DNA of 64,000 nt from Oceanihabitans sp. 2_MG-2023 (GCF_030547245.1 NZ_JAUOQT010000001.1:186001-250000), one strand, 5' to 3'. Counted from the stretch's first letter, positions 27,803 to 36,173 are shown. The notes: generated from the sequence alone by a model not told the origin. Numbers and translations are program-made.

Positions 27803-28672
27803 ATGAAAAACAATCACATAAATCATTTATTAGAGCTCACCTTTGCAACTTTTCTTATAAGTACTTCTGGTGTTTTAGGCAAATACATCGATATGCCTAG
27901 CGAAATACTAGTTTGGTGGCGTAGTGCCTTAGCACTAGTTATCCTTTTTGCTTATTGTAAATACAAAAAGCTAAACCTTCATATAAACTCTAAAAAAGAC
28001 ACATTGCCTTTTTTTATAAGCGCTTTTTTTATGGGTGCACATTGGATCACCTATTTTTATGCCCTCAAATTATCTAATGTAGCTCTAGGAATGCTTTCCC
28101 TTTACACATTCCCTATACTTATTGCTCTATTAGAACCTTTATTTATTAAAGTAAAATTCGACCCAGTACATATCGCTTTAGGAATACTCGTGTTATTAGG
28201 GATTTATTTTCTAGCACCAAATTTTAATTTACAAAACACGCAGGTTAAAGGTATTTTATTTGGTCTACTATCTGCTTTTTGCTATGCAATTAGAATACTA
28301 ATATTAAAGCAACATATTTCTAAATATAATGGCACCGTTTTAATGTTGTATCAATTACTCATATTAACAATTATTATGTCGCCAATCTTATTTTTTATGG
28401 ACACTGATAATATAAAAACAGAATATCCTTATGTTATTTTACTAGCTCTAGTAACTACAGCAATAGGACACACCTTATTTATTAAAACTTTAAAATATTT
28501 TAGCGTAAGTACAGCAAGTATAATTAGTAGTATACAACCTGTTTTCGGAATACTTCTAGCCTTCTTGTTTTTAAACGAAACACCTACACTTAATACCTAC
28601 ATTGGTGGCTCTTTAATTATTACTACTGTTATTATAGAAAGTGCTCGTTCAAAACAAAAAAAAGATGTTTAA
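27803..28672 (+). CDS. EamA/DMT-superfamily transporter
   Basis: A 289-residue inner-membrane protein with about ten hydrophobic helices in two EamA halves (internal duplication). It is of the RhaT/YdcZ-like drug/metabolite transporter type, with LTFATFLISTSGVLGKY at the start and the second half near residue 145. Transporters of this group export amino acids, purines or other metabolites; the substrate is unknown. Its stop codon overlaps the convergent M28 peptidase gene by 4 nt. Confidence 0.88.
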   Translation: MKNNHINHLLELTFATFLISTSGVLGKYIDMPSEILVWWRSALALVILFAYCKYKKLNLHINSKKDTLPFFISAFFMGAHWITYFYALKLSNVALGMLSLYTFPILIALLEPLFIKVKFDPVHIALGILVLLGIYFLAPNFNLQNTQVKGILFGLLSAFCYAIRILILKQHISKYNGTVLMLYQLLILTIIMSPILFFMDTDNIKTEYPYVILLALVTTAIGHTLFIKTLKYFSVSTASIISSIQPVFGILLAFLFLNETPTLNTYIGGSLIITTVIIESARSKQKKDV

Positions 28673-30042
28673 TCTTTTATTATTTTAGAAAGCTGCAACT
28701 TATTATTTGTTTTTATTTTCAAGAAATAAACACCATTAGATAATGCACTTAGGTTTAGCGTTGTTTTAATTTTAATAGCACTTTCTTGCAGTATTAGTTT
28801 TCCATTAATATCATATAATTCAATTTCTAATTCTTCAAAAGAACCAATGTTTTCAATAACTAGATTCGTCTTAACGGGATTAGGATAAAATGCAATTTCC
28901 GTATTCTTAAATGTCTCTAAACTTAAAGAATTAAAATCAAAAGAATTACTTGTTTCTATACAAGAACCCAAAGTAATTTCTACGGCATAACTTCCATTCA
29001 TTACTGGTGTAAAACTTTGGTTTGTTTCTCCTAAAATAGCAGTACCTGTGTCTATATTTATCCATTGATAAGAAGCGCCATTTTGTAAAGCAGTTAATAC
29101 ATTTCCACTTTGGCTTACCGAATTAGTTACATTTACTAATCCTGCTTTAGTTACCATGTACCCCATAATTAACTTAGACAACGCATGATAATACGGGAAA
29201 TTTAAGGTATTATACGTGTCACCTGAACTATGATAATATGGTGTTTCATCATCGGTTTCCCATGATTCACCAACTAAAACAGCAGAATAACCTTGGTTCC
29301 AAAATCTAGAATGATCACTTGCTGAAGTTCCTGGATTTACAACATTAACCTGTAAAGAGAAACCATATTCTGGAGTATTTAAAATAGAAATAAGATCATC
29401 TTTCATTTCTAAAGAGTTAGCAACATCTCTAACATCTATATCAAAATTATTGTCATTATTTCCATCATATCCCATCATATCAATATTTAAAACGCCTAAA
29501 ATATTGTCGTTGTTAGCGGCTGCTTGATTTGCGTAATATCCTGCTCCTACAAGACCTATTTCTTCTTCATCCCAAAGTGCATAAACAATCGTATTATCTA
29601 AACATTGTGTCGATAATATTCTTGCAATTTCTAATACTGTTGCAGTTCCAGATGCATTATCATCGGCACAATAAGCAGCAACCGAATCGTAATGTGCACA
29701 AATAATATAAATGTTATCTGGATTTGTTTTTCCTAGTTGTGTTGCTATAATATTTCTCCTTCCTGCTTCTCCATTTATAAACTGATTAACAACATTTAAA
29801 TGATCTAACTTATCTAATTTTTGAAATAGATAATCTGCAGCAAGTTCATTGTTCGATTGTACTCTGCTAGATATAGTAACTTCGTTACCATTTACTATGG
29901 TGGTTTGTTCTCCAGAAAACTCCCTTAAAGTGAGTTGTAAAGAATCTAAATCCATTTGATTAATTACCTCTGTAATTGTTTGACCATATACAAAAGAGCT
30001 AAAACACAATGAACAAACAAGAATAAAGTATGCCTTTTTCAT
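28669..30042 (-). CDS. T9SS-exported M28 family zinc peptidase
   Basis: A 457-residue exported aminopeptidase-like enzyme. A signal peptide (1-20) is followed by the M28 catalytic domain (about 60-310). Ligands and catalytic residues are H117 (AHYDS), D128 (DDNASG), E160/E161 (WDEEEIG), D188 (NIDMMGYD) and H244 (SASDHSRFW). An Ig-like linker follows, then a T9SS type-A sorting domain (about 380-457, FYPNPVKTNL, ending KIIKD). It is likely surface-bound or secreted, feeding on proteins. It is convergent with the EamA gene and divergent from the BlaI operon. Confidence 0.92.
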   Translation of the reverse strand: MKKAYFILVCSLCFSSFVYGQTITEVINQMDLDSLQLTLREFSGEQTTIVNGNEVTISSRVQSNNELAADYLFQKLDKLDHLNVVNQFINGEAGRRNIIATQLGKTNPDNIYIICAHYDSVAAYCADDNASGTATVLEIARILSTQCLDNTIVYALWDEEEIGLVGAGYYANQAAANNDNILGVLNIDMMGYDGNNDNNFDIDVRDVANSLEMKDDLISILNTPEYGFSLQVNVVNPGTSASDHSRFWNQGYSAVLVGESWETDDETPYYHSSGDTYNTLNFPYYHALSKLIMGYMVTKAGLVNVTNSVSQSGNVLTALQNGASYQWINIDTGTAILGETNQSFTPVMNGSYAVEITLGSCIETSNSFDFNSLSLETFKNTEIAFYPNPVKTNLVIENIGSFEELEIELYDINGKLILQESAIKIKTTLNLSALSNGVYFLKIKTNNKLQLSKIIKD

Positions 30043-30098
30043 AGAATAAATTGCAATAATTTCACGTGTAAAGGTAATGCAATAATTATTATTTCGCC

Positions 30099-30160
30099 TC
30101 TACATTTGTAGAATCAAATTATATTCTCTACATTTGTAGAGAACATTCTAAACATGTAGA
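30099..30160 (+). promoter_or_regulatory. Triple BlaI-type operator overlapping the blaI-M56 promoter
   Basis: Three dyads are visible: TCTACATTTGTAGA (30099-30112), TTCTCTACATTTGTAGAGAA (30124-30143) and TCTAAACATGTAGA (30147-30160). TTTG at 30105-30108 in the first and TACATTTG at 30129-30136 in the second have -33 and -7 spacing (20 nt). The third covers the start-site and ribosome-binding region of the regulator gene. This arrangement fits autorepression. Confidence 0.8.
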
Positions 30161-30161
30161 G

Positions 30162-30527
30162 ATGCAATTATCAAAAACAGAAGAGGATTTAATGAATTAC
30201 CTCTGGAAGCTTGAGAAAGCTTTTATGAAAGATTTGCTAGAAGCTTATCCAGATCCTAAACCAGCAAACACCACAGTTGCAACACTATTAAAGCGTATGA
30301 CAGATAAAGGGTTTATTGATTATACTCTTTTTGGAAATTCACGAGAATATTTTCCGCTAGTAAAGAAAAAAGACTATTTCTCTAAACATGTAAACGGATT
30401 AATAAAGAACTTTTTTAACGATAGCAGTTCGCAATTCGCATCGTTTTTCACTAAAGAAACCAATCTATCTAAAAAAGAATTAGAAGATTTAAGAAGCATT
30501 ATAGATCAAGAAATAAAAAACAAATAG
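30162..30527 (+). CDS. BlaI/MecI/CopY-family repressor
   Basis: A 121-residue winged-helix repressor, the usual length. It begins MQLSKTEEDLMNYLWKLEKA, with the recognition region KPANTTVATLLKRMTDKGF (about 43-61) and a C-terminal dimerisation part. In the known BlaR/BlaI and MecR/MecI systems the M56 partner triggers cleavage of the repressor. Here the M56 gene follows 2 nt after the stop, and three operator dyads precede the gene. What the system senses is unknown. Confidence 0.92.
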   Translation: MQLSKTEEDLMNYLWKLEKAFMKDLLEAYPDPKPANTTVATLLKRMTDKGFIDYTLFGNSREYFPLVKKKDYFSKHVNGLIKNFFNDSSSQFASFFTKETNLSKKELEDLRSIIDQEIKNK

Positions 30528-30529
30528 TC

Positions 30530-32578
30530 ATGGAAATCGTACTATTAAAATCCAGTATATGTTTGCTTGCTTTTATTGCTTTCTATAAAGTATTTTTAGA
30601 AAGAACAAGTAACCATCAATTTAAGCGTATTTACCTATTAGGTGTTGTATTGGTTTCAATTACCATTCCTTTTATAACTTTTGTAGAATATATAGAACCT
30701 CAAAATGCATTAACCAATATTTCAGAAGTAACAGGTTTTTCTGAAAGCCAAAACCCAATCCTAAAAGAGCCAACAAACTATTTACCAATAGTGTTATGGA
30801 GTATTTACGGATTAGGAGTTTTATTATTTTTAATACGATTTGTGTACAACTTATCGCAAATAGCCTTAAAAATAAGGAGAAATCCGAAGCAAAAAACAAA
30901 CAATTTTACACGTGTTTTATTGAAAGATTTAATAATACCACATACCTTTTTTAGTTACATTTTTTTTAATAAAACCAAATTTGAAAATAACGAAATACCA
31001 AAAGAAGTTTTACTTCATGAGCAAACACATGCCAAACAAAAACACAGTTTAGACATACTGTTTATAGAGGTCTTACAAATACTATTTTGGTTTCATCCTT
31101 TGGTCTATTTAATAAAGAAAGACATCAAACTAAACCATGAATTTTTAGCAGACCAAGCAGTTATTAACAAAGGCATAGAAAGCACTAATTATCAAAAAAT
31201 ATTGCTATCGTTCTCATCAAACCAGCAAACATTAACCTTAGAACACGCTATCAATTATTCATCCATCAAAAAACGATTTACAGTTATGAAAACACAAACA
31301 TCCAAACAAACCTTTTGGCTTCGTAGTTTATTACTACTGCCATTATTAGCAATCTTAATTTTCAGCTTTAGCACAAAAAAACAGATAGAGAAAGAAGCGG
31401 AAACAAAATCACAAATATCCAACGAGGCAATTAATAATTCAGAAAACTTAGAAATACGAATTACTAAAGACTTAAAAATTTCTGTAAATGACAGAGTGAC
31501 ATCTATTGAGAATTTACAAAACATGCTTAATGAGTTCCATAATCATTTAACTTTTAATGAAAAGCAAAATTTAGTTCTCGTTGAAATTAAATTAGAAGAT
31601 AATATTGAAATGGGATTTTTTACCGATGTAAAAGAACAGTTAAGAGCTTCTGGGTATTTAAAACTAAATATCACACCTAGACATCCTACAACCCAAAAGC
31701 AAGATAAAGCAACACCTAAACAACTTGCAGAATACAACAAACTTGCAAAAAAATACAACAATCAACCAGAAGGCAAAAGATTTATCGAACGTAAAGACGT
31801 TGAAAAATTAGAATATATATATAGTTTAATGACTGAAAAGCAAAAGACAGAAGCTGAACCTTTTCCAAACTTTCCTTCTCCACCTCCAGTGCGTAAAGTA
31901 AAAAAAGGAGAAGTAAGTAACATTCCACCTCCACCACCTCCAATTCCAGGTGATGCAACGGAAGAAGAAAGAGCGGAATACGAGAAAATTTATGAAGAGT
32001 ACAATCGGAAATACGAGATTAAAAATGGTCACGTTTCTGAAAGAATGGTTTCTCCTCCACCTCCACCTCCACCTCCAATTCCTGGTAATGCAACAGAAGA
32101 AGAAAGAGCAGAATACGAGAGAATTCATGAAGAGTACAATCAGAAATACGAGGTTAAAAATGGTCACGTTTCTGAAAGCATGATTCCACCACCTCCACCT
32201 CCAAAATCCCCTCTAGATCATGCTATAGAAATGGCAAAAAAAGATGCCAATTTTTATTTTGAAGGAAAAAAAATTACTTCCGACGAAGCTATTGCGATAT
32301 TGAAAAAGGACACCGACTTAAGCATCTCTACACAAACAAAAGGTTTACAAAAACCAATGGTAAACATTACAACACAACCTGTTATTACAGATGCTAACGG
32401 AAAAGTAATTACTAAAATAGAAACATTACAAGACGTAAAATCAAATCCTAAAAAGGACAGAAATGGCTATGTCGATATACATGGTACCACTTATTTCTAT
32501 ACTGTTAAAAACGAGAAAACAACATACTTTAATAGATATGGAAAAAAAGTAAACGAAAAAGGAGAACTTATCAATTAG
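30530..32578 (+). CDS. M56 family (BlaR1-like) membrane metallopeptidase with Pro-rich repeats
   Basis: A 682-residue inner-membrane sensor peptidase. Transmembrane segments lie at about 3-22, 36-54, 86-108 and 263-281. The M56 zinc motif HEQTH is at 163-167 in a loop between segments. No beta-lactam-binding domain is present; instead there is a long extracytoplasmic tail. The tail contains a tandem 45-residue unit built of a proline run plus IPG[DN]ATEEERAEYE (about 465-558) and a C-terminal beta-like segment. It is translationally coupled to the BlaI gene. It may sense envelope stress rather than an antibiotic; that is inference. Confidence 0.88.
   Translation: MEIVLLKSSICLLAFIAFYKVFLERTSNHQFKRIYLLGVVLVSITIPFITFVEYIEPQNALTNISEVTGFSESQNPILKEPTNYLPIVLWSIYGLGVLLFLIRFVYNLSQIALKIRRNPKQKTNNFTRVLLKDLIIPHTFFSYIFFNKTKFENNEIPKEVLLHEQTHAKQKHSLDILFIEVLQILFWFHPLVYLIKKDIKLNHEFLADQAVINKGIESTNYQKILLSFSSNQQTLTLEHAINYSSIKKRFTVMKTQTSKQTFWLRSLLLLPLLAILIFSFSTKKQIEKEAETKSQISNEAINNSENLEIRITKDLKISVNDRVTSIENLQNMLNEFHNHLTFNEKQNLVLVEIKLEDNIEMGFFTDVKEQLRASGYLKLNITPRHPTTQKQDKATPKQLAEYNKLAKKYNNQPEGKRFIERKDVEKLEYIYSLMTEKQKTEAEPFPNFPSPPPVRKVKKGEVSNIPPPPPPIPGDATEEERAEYEKIYEEYNRKYEIKNGHVSERMVSPPPPPPPPIPGNATEEERAEYERIHEEYNQKYEVKNGHVSESMIPPPPPPKSPLDHAIEMAKKDANFYFEGKKITSDEAIAILKKDTDLSISTQTKGLQKPMVNITTQPVITDANGKVITKIETLQDVKSNPKKDRNGYVDIHGTTYFYTVKNEKTTYFNRYGKKVNEKGELIN
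31925..32203 (+). repeat. Tandem 135-bp proline/charged repeat inside the M56 gene
   Basis: Two full units (IPG codons at 31943 and 32078) differ little: six or eight prolines, IPG[DN]ATEEERAEYE, EEYN.KYE.KNGHVSE. A third proline run at 32186-32203 ends the array. Confidence 0.88.
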
Positions 32579-32648
32579 TTGCCAACAATATTCATTAAAA
32601 TCTGTGTGCGATTCGTGTTTGGTGTAATTTTCATCAAAATAAAATATT

Positions 32649-32888
32649 ATGGCTAGACAAAGTATCTCATTTACAAAACCAAATGATGAATGGCTTAAAA
32701 ATCAAGTTGACAATAAAGAATACTCTAGTAAAAGTGAATTAGTCAACGATTTAAATAGACAAGCTAAAAGCCAACAAGTTCAAATTGACTGGATTAAGGC
32801 TAAACTCGAAAGAGCTGAAAATAGCGGATTTACTTCGGATAGTAAAGCCCAAATTCTTAAACAATCCAAGGACTTACTCAATGGCTGA
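32649..32888 (+). CDS. ParD-like type II antitoxin
   Basis: A 79-residue protein of the ParD/CopG (ribbon-helix-helix) type. The N-terminal strand ARQSISFTKPNDEWL is followed by helices with SSKSELVNDLNRQ and a charged tail that would wrap the toxin. ParD proteins neutralise ParE and autorepress the operon. The toxin gene overlaps by 8 nt (its ATG at 32881), the standard layout. Because the toxin is frameshifted, the antitoxin may now lack an active partner. Confidence 0.85.
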   Translation: MARQSISFTKPNDEWLKNQVDNKEYSSKSELVNDLNRQAKSQQVQIDWIKAKLERAENSGFTSDSKAQILKQSKDLLNG

Positions 32889-33172
32889 GTTTAGAATAAG
32901 TAATACTGCAAAAGAGGACTTAATCAGAATTCATCATTACGGAGTTAAAAAAATTGGAATTACTCAAGCGGATAAATACTTCGACTCTTTTTTTGAGTAT
33001 TTTGGGATAATTGCTCAAAGACCTTTTTCATTTGAATCGGTTGATTTTCTAAAGAAAGGATATAGACGTTGTGTGTATGTGTGGATCTGATAGTATCTTC
33101 TATAAAATAAATGAAGATACCGTAGATATAATGACAATTGTTGGAAAACAAAATTTAGATAATACCCTATAA
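32881..33172 (+). pseudogene. ParE/RelE-superfamily toxin, frameshifted near the C-terminus
   Basis: The frame from ATG 32881 codes MAEFRISNTAKEDLIRIHHYG and stops at 33090 after 69 residues, reading RRCVYVWI. Removing 4 nt (GTGT at 33079-33082, in a GT-rich run) restores RRCVYGSDSIFYKINEDT and continues to a stop at 33172, giving 95 residues. This is the usual ParE length and contains the conserved C-terminal strand needed for toxicity. I therefore call it disrupted by a 4-bp insertion. A sequencing error or phase variation at the simple repeat is the alternative. A longer in-frame start at 32785 lies inside the antitoxin and is not used. Confidence 0.8.
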
Positions 33173-33236
33173 AAAATACAGTTGCTAACACTGTGTTTTT
33201 TTATTGCTTGGTTCTAGCTTACTTAGATACTTAAAC

Positions 33237-33257
33237 ACGTAAGAGCGCTCTTAACGT
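33237..33257. promoter_or_regulatory. Near-perfect palindrome upstream of the DUF4407 gene
   Basis: A 12-bp perfect core AAGAGCGCTCTT (33241-33252) is flanked by ACGT on one side and AACGT on the other, giving about 20 symmetric bases in an AT-rich intergenic region. It may be a protein-binding site or a hairpin. No function is assigned. Confidence 0.45.
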
Positions 33258-33273
33258 ATTTCTTATAACTAGG

Positions 33274-33310
33274 CCTTATATGTTTTAAAAACATGTAGGG
33301 TCTTTTTTTT
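33274..33310 (+). terminator. Terminator between the ParDE module and DUF4407
   Basis: The stem CCTTATATGTTTT (33274-33286) with AAAACATGTAGGG (33288-33300), including two G-T pairs, is followed by TCTTTTTTTT. It lies in the 210-nt gap after the toxin remnant and 73 nt before the DUF4407 start. Confidence 0.7.
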
Positions 33311-33382
33311 AAACTCAAACTGTAACAAAAAGCACCTTTTAGCGTTCTAATAACCTAGTCATCAATCAAAATCAATCACATC

Positions 33383-34483
33383 ATGTTAAAACATTTCTTT
33401 ATTATCTGCTCTGGAGCAGATACCAATATTATAAAAGATTGCTCGAATGGAGAGCAAAACAAATATGCAGGAATTGGAGCAACCGTTTTTTTTACTGCAG
33501 TTATGGCTTTTATAGCTTCTAGTTATGCGCTATTTACAGTTTTCGACTCTATATATTCTGCGCTATTTTTTGGTTTAATTTGGGGTTTACTTATTTTTAA
33601 TTTAGATCGTTTTATTGTTTCTACCATAAAAAAAAGAGACCGTTTTATGGATGAATTTATTCAAGCTTCCCCAAGAATTCTACTAGCAATTATTATAGCA
33701 ATAGTAATTTCTAAACCTTTAGAATTAAAGATTTTTGAAAAGGAAATCAACCAAGTACTTTTAGAACAAAAAAACGAATTAACACTAGCTAACCAAGATC
33801 AAATTGCTTTACAATTTACTCCAGAAATAGCAACTTTAGAAAATAACATTACAGCTTTACAAAGCGAAATAGACACCAAAGAAATCGAAGTAAATGCATT
33901 ATATGCTGTTTTTATTAACGAAGCCGAAGGAACTGCAGGAACCAAACTTTTGGGGAAAGGTCCTGTGTATAAAGAAAAACGTGACAAACACGATGCTGCT
34001 TTGGCAGAATTACAAGAATTAAAAACCACAAACAAAGAGAAAATTGCAACTTCTGAAGCACAAATAACGCAGCTAAAAACAGATTACGAAACACAAGTCG
34101 CGACTACACAACCAATTATTGATGGTTTTGATGGTTTAATGGCTAGAGTAAATGCCTTAAACACATTGCCTTGGCTACCAAGTTTATTTATATTTCTACT
34201 ATTTTTAGCTATTGAAACTTCTCCAATTATCGCTAAACTACTTTCTCCAAAAGGAGAATACGATTTTAAATTTGAAAATCAAGAACATAAGATTAGAACC
34301 TGGACAACACAACAAGTAAGTCAAGAAAAAATGATGCTTCAAGCAGATAATGCTATAAACGATAAAGTATATAAGGACATTACAGAAGAGGAAGAATTAT
34401 ACACGTACAAAAAGAAAATGGCTCGCGAACTAATGAAAAAACAACAAGAAGCTTTTTATACAAAGCAAACAAAGATTTTATAG
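33383..34483 (+). CDS. DUF4407 membrane protein with coiled coil
   Basis: A 366-residue inner-membrane protein recognisable as DUF4407. Two hydrophobic segments (about 33-75), with ...LDRFIVSTIKKRDRF after them and a third near 97-112, precede a long periplasmic coiled coil (about 120-245, repeated ATLENNITALQSEIDTKEIE-type heptads). Another membrane segment follows near 262-285, then a charged cytoplasmic tail. The function of the family is unknown. It ends 6 nt into the 3' end of the convergent DUF1272 remnant. Confidence 0.85.
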   Translation: MLKHFFIICSGADTNIIKDCSNGEQNKYAGIGATVFFTAVMAFIASSYALFTVFDSIYSALFFGLIWGLLIFNLDRFIVSTIKKRDRFMDEFIQASPRILLAIIIAIVISKPLELKIFEKEINQVLLEQKNELTLANQDQIALQFTPEIATLENNITALQSEIDTKEIEVNALYAVFINEAEGTAGTKLLGKGPVYKEKRDKHDAALAELQELKTTNKEKIATSEAQITQLKTDYETQVATTQPIIDGFDGLMARVNALNTLPWLPSLFIFLLFLAIETSPIIAKLLSPKGEYDFKFENQEHKIRTWTTQQVSQEKMMLQADNAINDKVYKDITEEEELYTYKKKMARELMKKQQEAFYTKQTKIL

Positions 34484-34740
34484 CTTGTGTTTTTTATAAT
34501 GCGCTTTCACATCTTTGGGTTTATAAACTATAGTTGTAGAAATCGGGTGTTTGTCTAATAGACTTTCTGGTCTAATTGGTCTTGGTGAAAAATTGCCACC
34601 ACAATTAGGACATATTTTTTTAAAACCTCTTCTGCACATGCTTTACAATACGTACACTCAAAAGTACAAATCATTGCATCTTCGGCATTATGAGGTAATG
34701 CTTTGTTACAATGTTCGCAAGTTGGTCTTATTTCTAGCAT
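34478..34740 (-). pseudogene. DUF1272 zinc-ribbon protein, frameshifted in a poly-A run
   Basis: The frame from ATG 34740 begins MLEIRPTCEHCNKALPHNAE and has the cysteine pattern CEHC...CTFECTYCKAC of DUF1272. At the run of seven A (minus strand; 34615-34621 on the plus strand) the frame leaves the family pattern and stops at 34555. Adding one A restores ICPNCGGNFSPRPIRPE and reads to a stop at 34478 (87 residues), completing the zinc ligands. Either a one-base deletion, a sequencing error in the homopolymer, or slippage-dependent expression explains this. The family's role is unknown. Confidence 0.78.
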
Positions 34741-34762
34741 GTGTATTTTTTAGAATAAAGTT

Positions 34763-34884
34763 GCGTTAAGGATAGAAACGACATCCTTTTTTTCGTTAGT
34801 TATCGAGTTTTGTGAAGCATGAACAAAATATATCGAGAACAAGTAAAAAAGATAAAGTGGATAGCCTGACCTTTAGGTAACGCC
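34763..34884 (-). repeat. Dispersed flavobacterial intergenic repeat, copy B
   Basis: Minus orientation, starting 12 nt past the PhnA-like stop. It reads GGCGTTACC, then AAAGGTCAGGCTATCC, TTTATCTTTTTT, a long variable loop, then AAAAAAAGGATGTCG and CTATCCTTAACGC. Confidence 0.8.
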
Positions 34885-34896
34885 ATTATATATATA

Positions 34897-35475
34897 CTAA
34901 ATTTTCTTTACATATTCTGTAATAATAACGATTTGAGTTGGGCCAACTTTACCTTCAATATAAGTTTCGTTTTCGCGATCTAAACGAATATTCCTAACTG
35001 CTGTACCCTGTTTTGCAACCATACTAGATCCTTTTACTTTAAGATCTTTTATTAAAACAACAGAATCTCCTGTTTCAAGAATTACACCGTTTACATCTCT
35101 GTGTATTAGTTTTCCTTCTTCGTCTTCACCTTCTCCTGTTGCTTTTGCAAACTCTAAAACATCTTCCTCAAGATACATCATATCTAACAAATCTTGTGGC
35201 CAACCTTCTTTTCGTAAACGCGATAACATTCGCCATGCTGCAACTTGTACTGCTTGGTGTTCGCTCCACATACTATCGTTTAAACAACGCCAATGATTTG
35301 GATCTGTTGTGTCTGGGTTTTCTATTTGACCTTCGCAAATTTTACAAATAGTTAATGTGTCTTTTATGCTTTGGTCTTTTTTTGGCGCTAAAGTATATAA
35401 TTGTAAATGTTCTTCGTTTTTACATAATTCACACTTACCATCTGCTCTTTTACTCAATTCTCTTTCTAAACTCAT
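34897..35475 (-). CDS. PhnA/YjdM-like zinc-ribbon protein
   Basis: A 192-residue cytoplasmic protein. The N-terminal part carries paired cysteines (CELC near residue 14, CKIC near 44) forming a probable zinc ribbon, followed by PNHWRCLNDSMWSEHQAVQV. The C-terminal PhnA-type beta domain (about 120-192) has HRDVNGVILETGDSVVLIKDL and KGSSMVAKQGTAVRNIRL. Despite the name, PhnA-like proteins have no proven phosphonate role in most species. It is flanked downstream by repeat copy B. No operon partner is evident. Confidence 0.88.
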   Translation of the reverse strand: MSLERELSKRADGKCELCKNEEHLQLYTLAPKKDQSIKDTLTICKICEGQIENPDTTDPNHWRCLNDSMWSEHQAVQVAAWRMLSRLRKEGWPQDLLDMMYLEEDVLEFAKATGEGEDEEGKLIHRDVNGVILETGDSVVLIKDLKVKGSSMVAKQGTAVRNIRLDRENETYIEGKVGPTQIVIITEYVKKI

Positions 35476-35562
35476 AAGTATATTTTAAAAAACAAATGTA
35501 CATTTATTATAACAGTACAACAAGAAGATGTATACTATCTCTTGTTGAATAATAGAAGAGGC

Positions 35563-35841
35563 TTATGCGACTTTATTAGAGATTAAAGTATTAGATAATT
35601 TATCCTTACCAAAACCAATAATAGATAGTTTTTTGTTTTTTGAAAGTGCTTCGTTGTGTAATTGCGCAATGGCAACTACGCCTTGATTATCAATATTAGT
35701 TACCCCTTGCAAGTTTAATATAACATCGTCTTTATGGTTAAAAACGTCTTTTAATTCACTTTTAAAAATTGGGATATTCATTTTTATAAGGTTTCCTTTT
35801 ACCTTATATATATTGTTGGTATTTGTAATAATAAGTTTCAT
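35563..35841 (-). CDS. Small STAS-domain protein (first of a tandem pair)
   Basis: A 92-residue protein with the STAS fold pattern of anti-sigma-factor antagonists: beta start IYKVKGNLIKMNIPIFKSEL, then DDVILNLQGVTNIDNQGVVA and KKLSIIGFG. The position that carries the phosphorylated Ser in SpoIIAA-like proteins (after the D of the D-S-x-G loop) is Asn here (DNQG), so classical phospho-switching looks impossible. The paralogue at 35895-36173 lies 53 nt upstream. Its partner and role are unknown. Confidence 0.75.
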   Translation of the reverse strand: MKLIITNTNNIYKVKGNLIKMNIPIFKSELKDVFNHKDDVILNLQGVTNIDNQGVVAIAQLHNEALSKNKKLSIIGFGKDKLSNTLISNKVA

Positions 35842-35894
35842 GGCTTTTTTATTTAATAATAGAATTGGTGCTATAATCGACTATGCATTATTAA

Positions 35895-36173
35895 TTAGGC
35901 TGCATCTATAGTTGTAACATGATCGAATATTTCTTTGCTTCCTACACCTGTAATAAAAAAAGGCTTATGAGCTTTTAAAGATTGTTTGTAGATATCCTCG
36001 AAGGCAGAAACACCTTCTCGATCAATACTCTTAAGTTCGTTAATATTAATAACTAACTCATTAGTAGTATTAAAAATATTTTTGAAATAAATTTGAAATT
36101 TTTTTACGCTTTTTTTATCAAGTACTCCTGTAACTTTAAACGTATTTAGTGAATTTGTGATTTCTAGTGCCAT
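35895..36173 (-). CDS. Small STAS-domain protein (second of a tandem pair)
   Basis: A 92-residue paralogue of the neighbouring STAS protein, with the same length and the shared pattern NT(Y/F)KV.G, ELVININELKSIDREGVSAF, then KPFFITGVG. The loop is DREG, again lacking the phosphorylatable Ser. The pair is probably co-transcribed, this gene first. Two diverged copies suggest hetero-oligomers or two partners. No anti-sigma kinase is nearby in the window. Confidence 0.75.
   Translation of the reverse strand: MALEITNSLNTFKVTGVLDKKSVKKFQIYFKNIFNTTNELVININELKSIDREGVSAFEDIYKQSLKAHKPFFITGVGSKEIFDHVTTIDAA

Noticed and set aside
31826-32167. Minus-strand reading rich in Trp/Arg opposite the proline repeats
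   Set aside because: It is the complement of the CCA/CCT proline run and has no family resemblance.
32785-33090. Longer toxin reading from 32785
   Set aside because: It lies inside the antitoxin gene in another frame; the ATG at 32881 gives the ParE N-terminus.
33178-33202. ACAGT/ACTGT stem with T-run after the toxin remnant
   Set aside because: The five-base stem is too weak; the better terminator is at 33274-33310.
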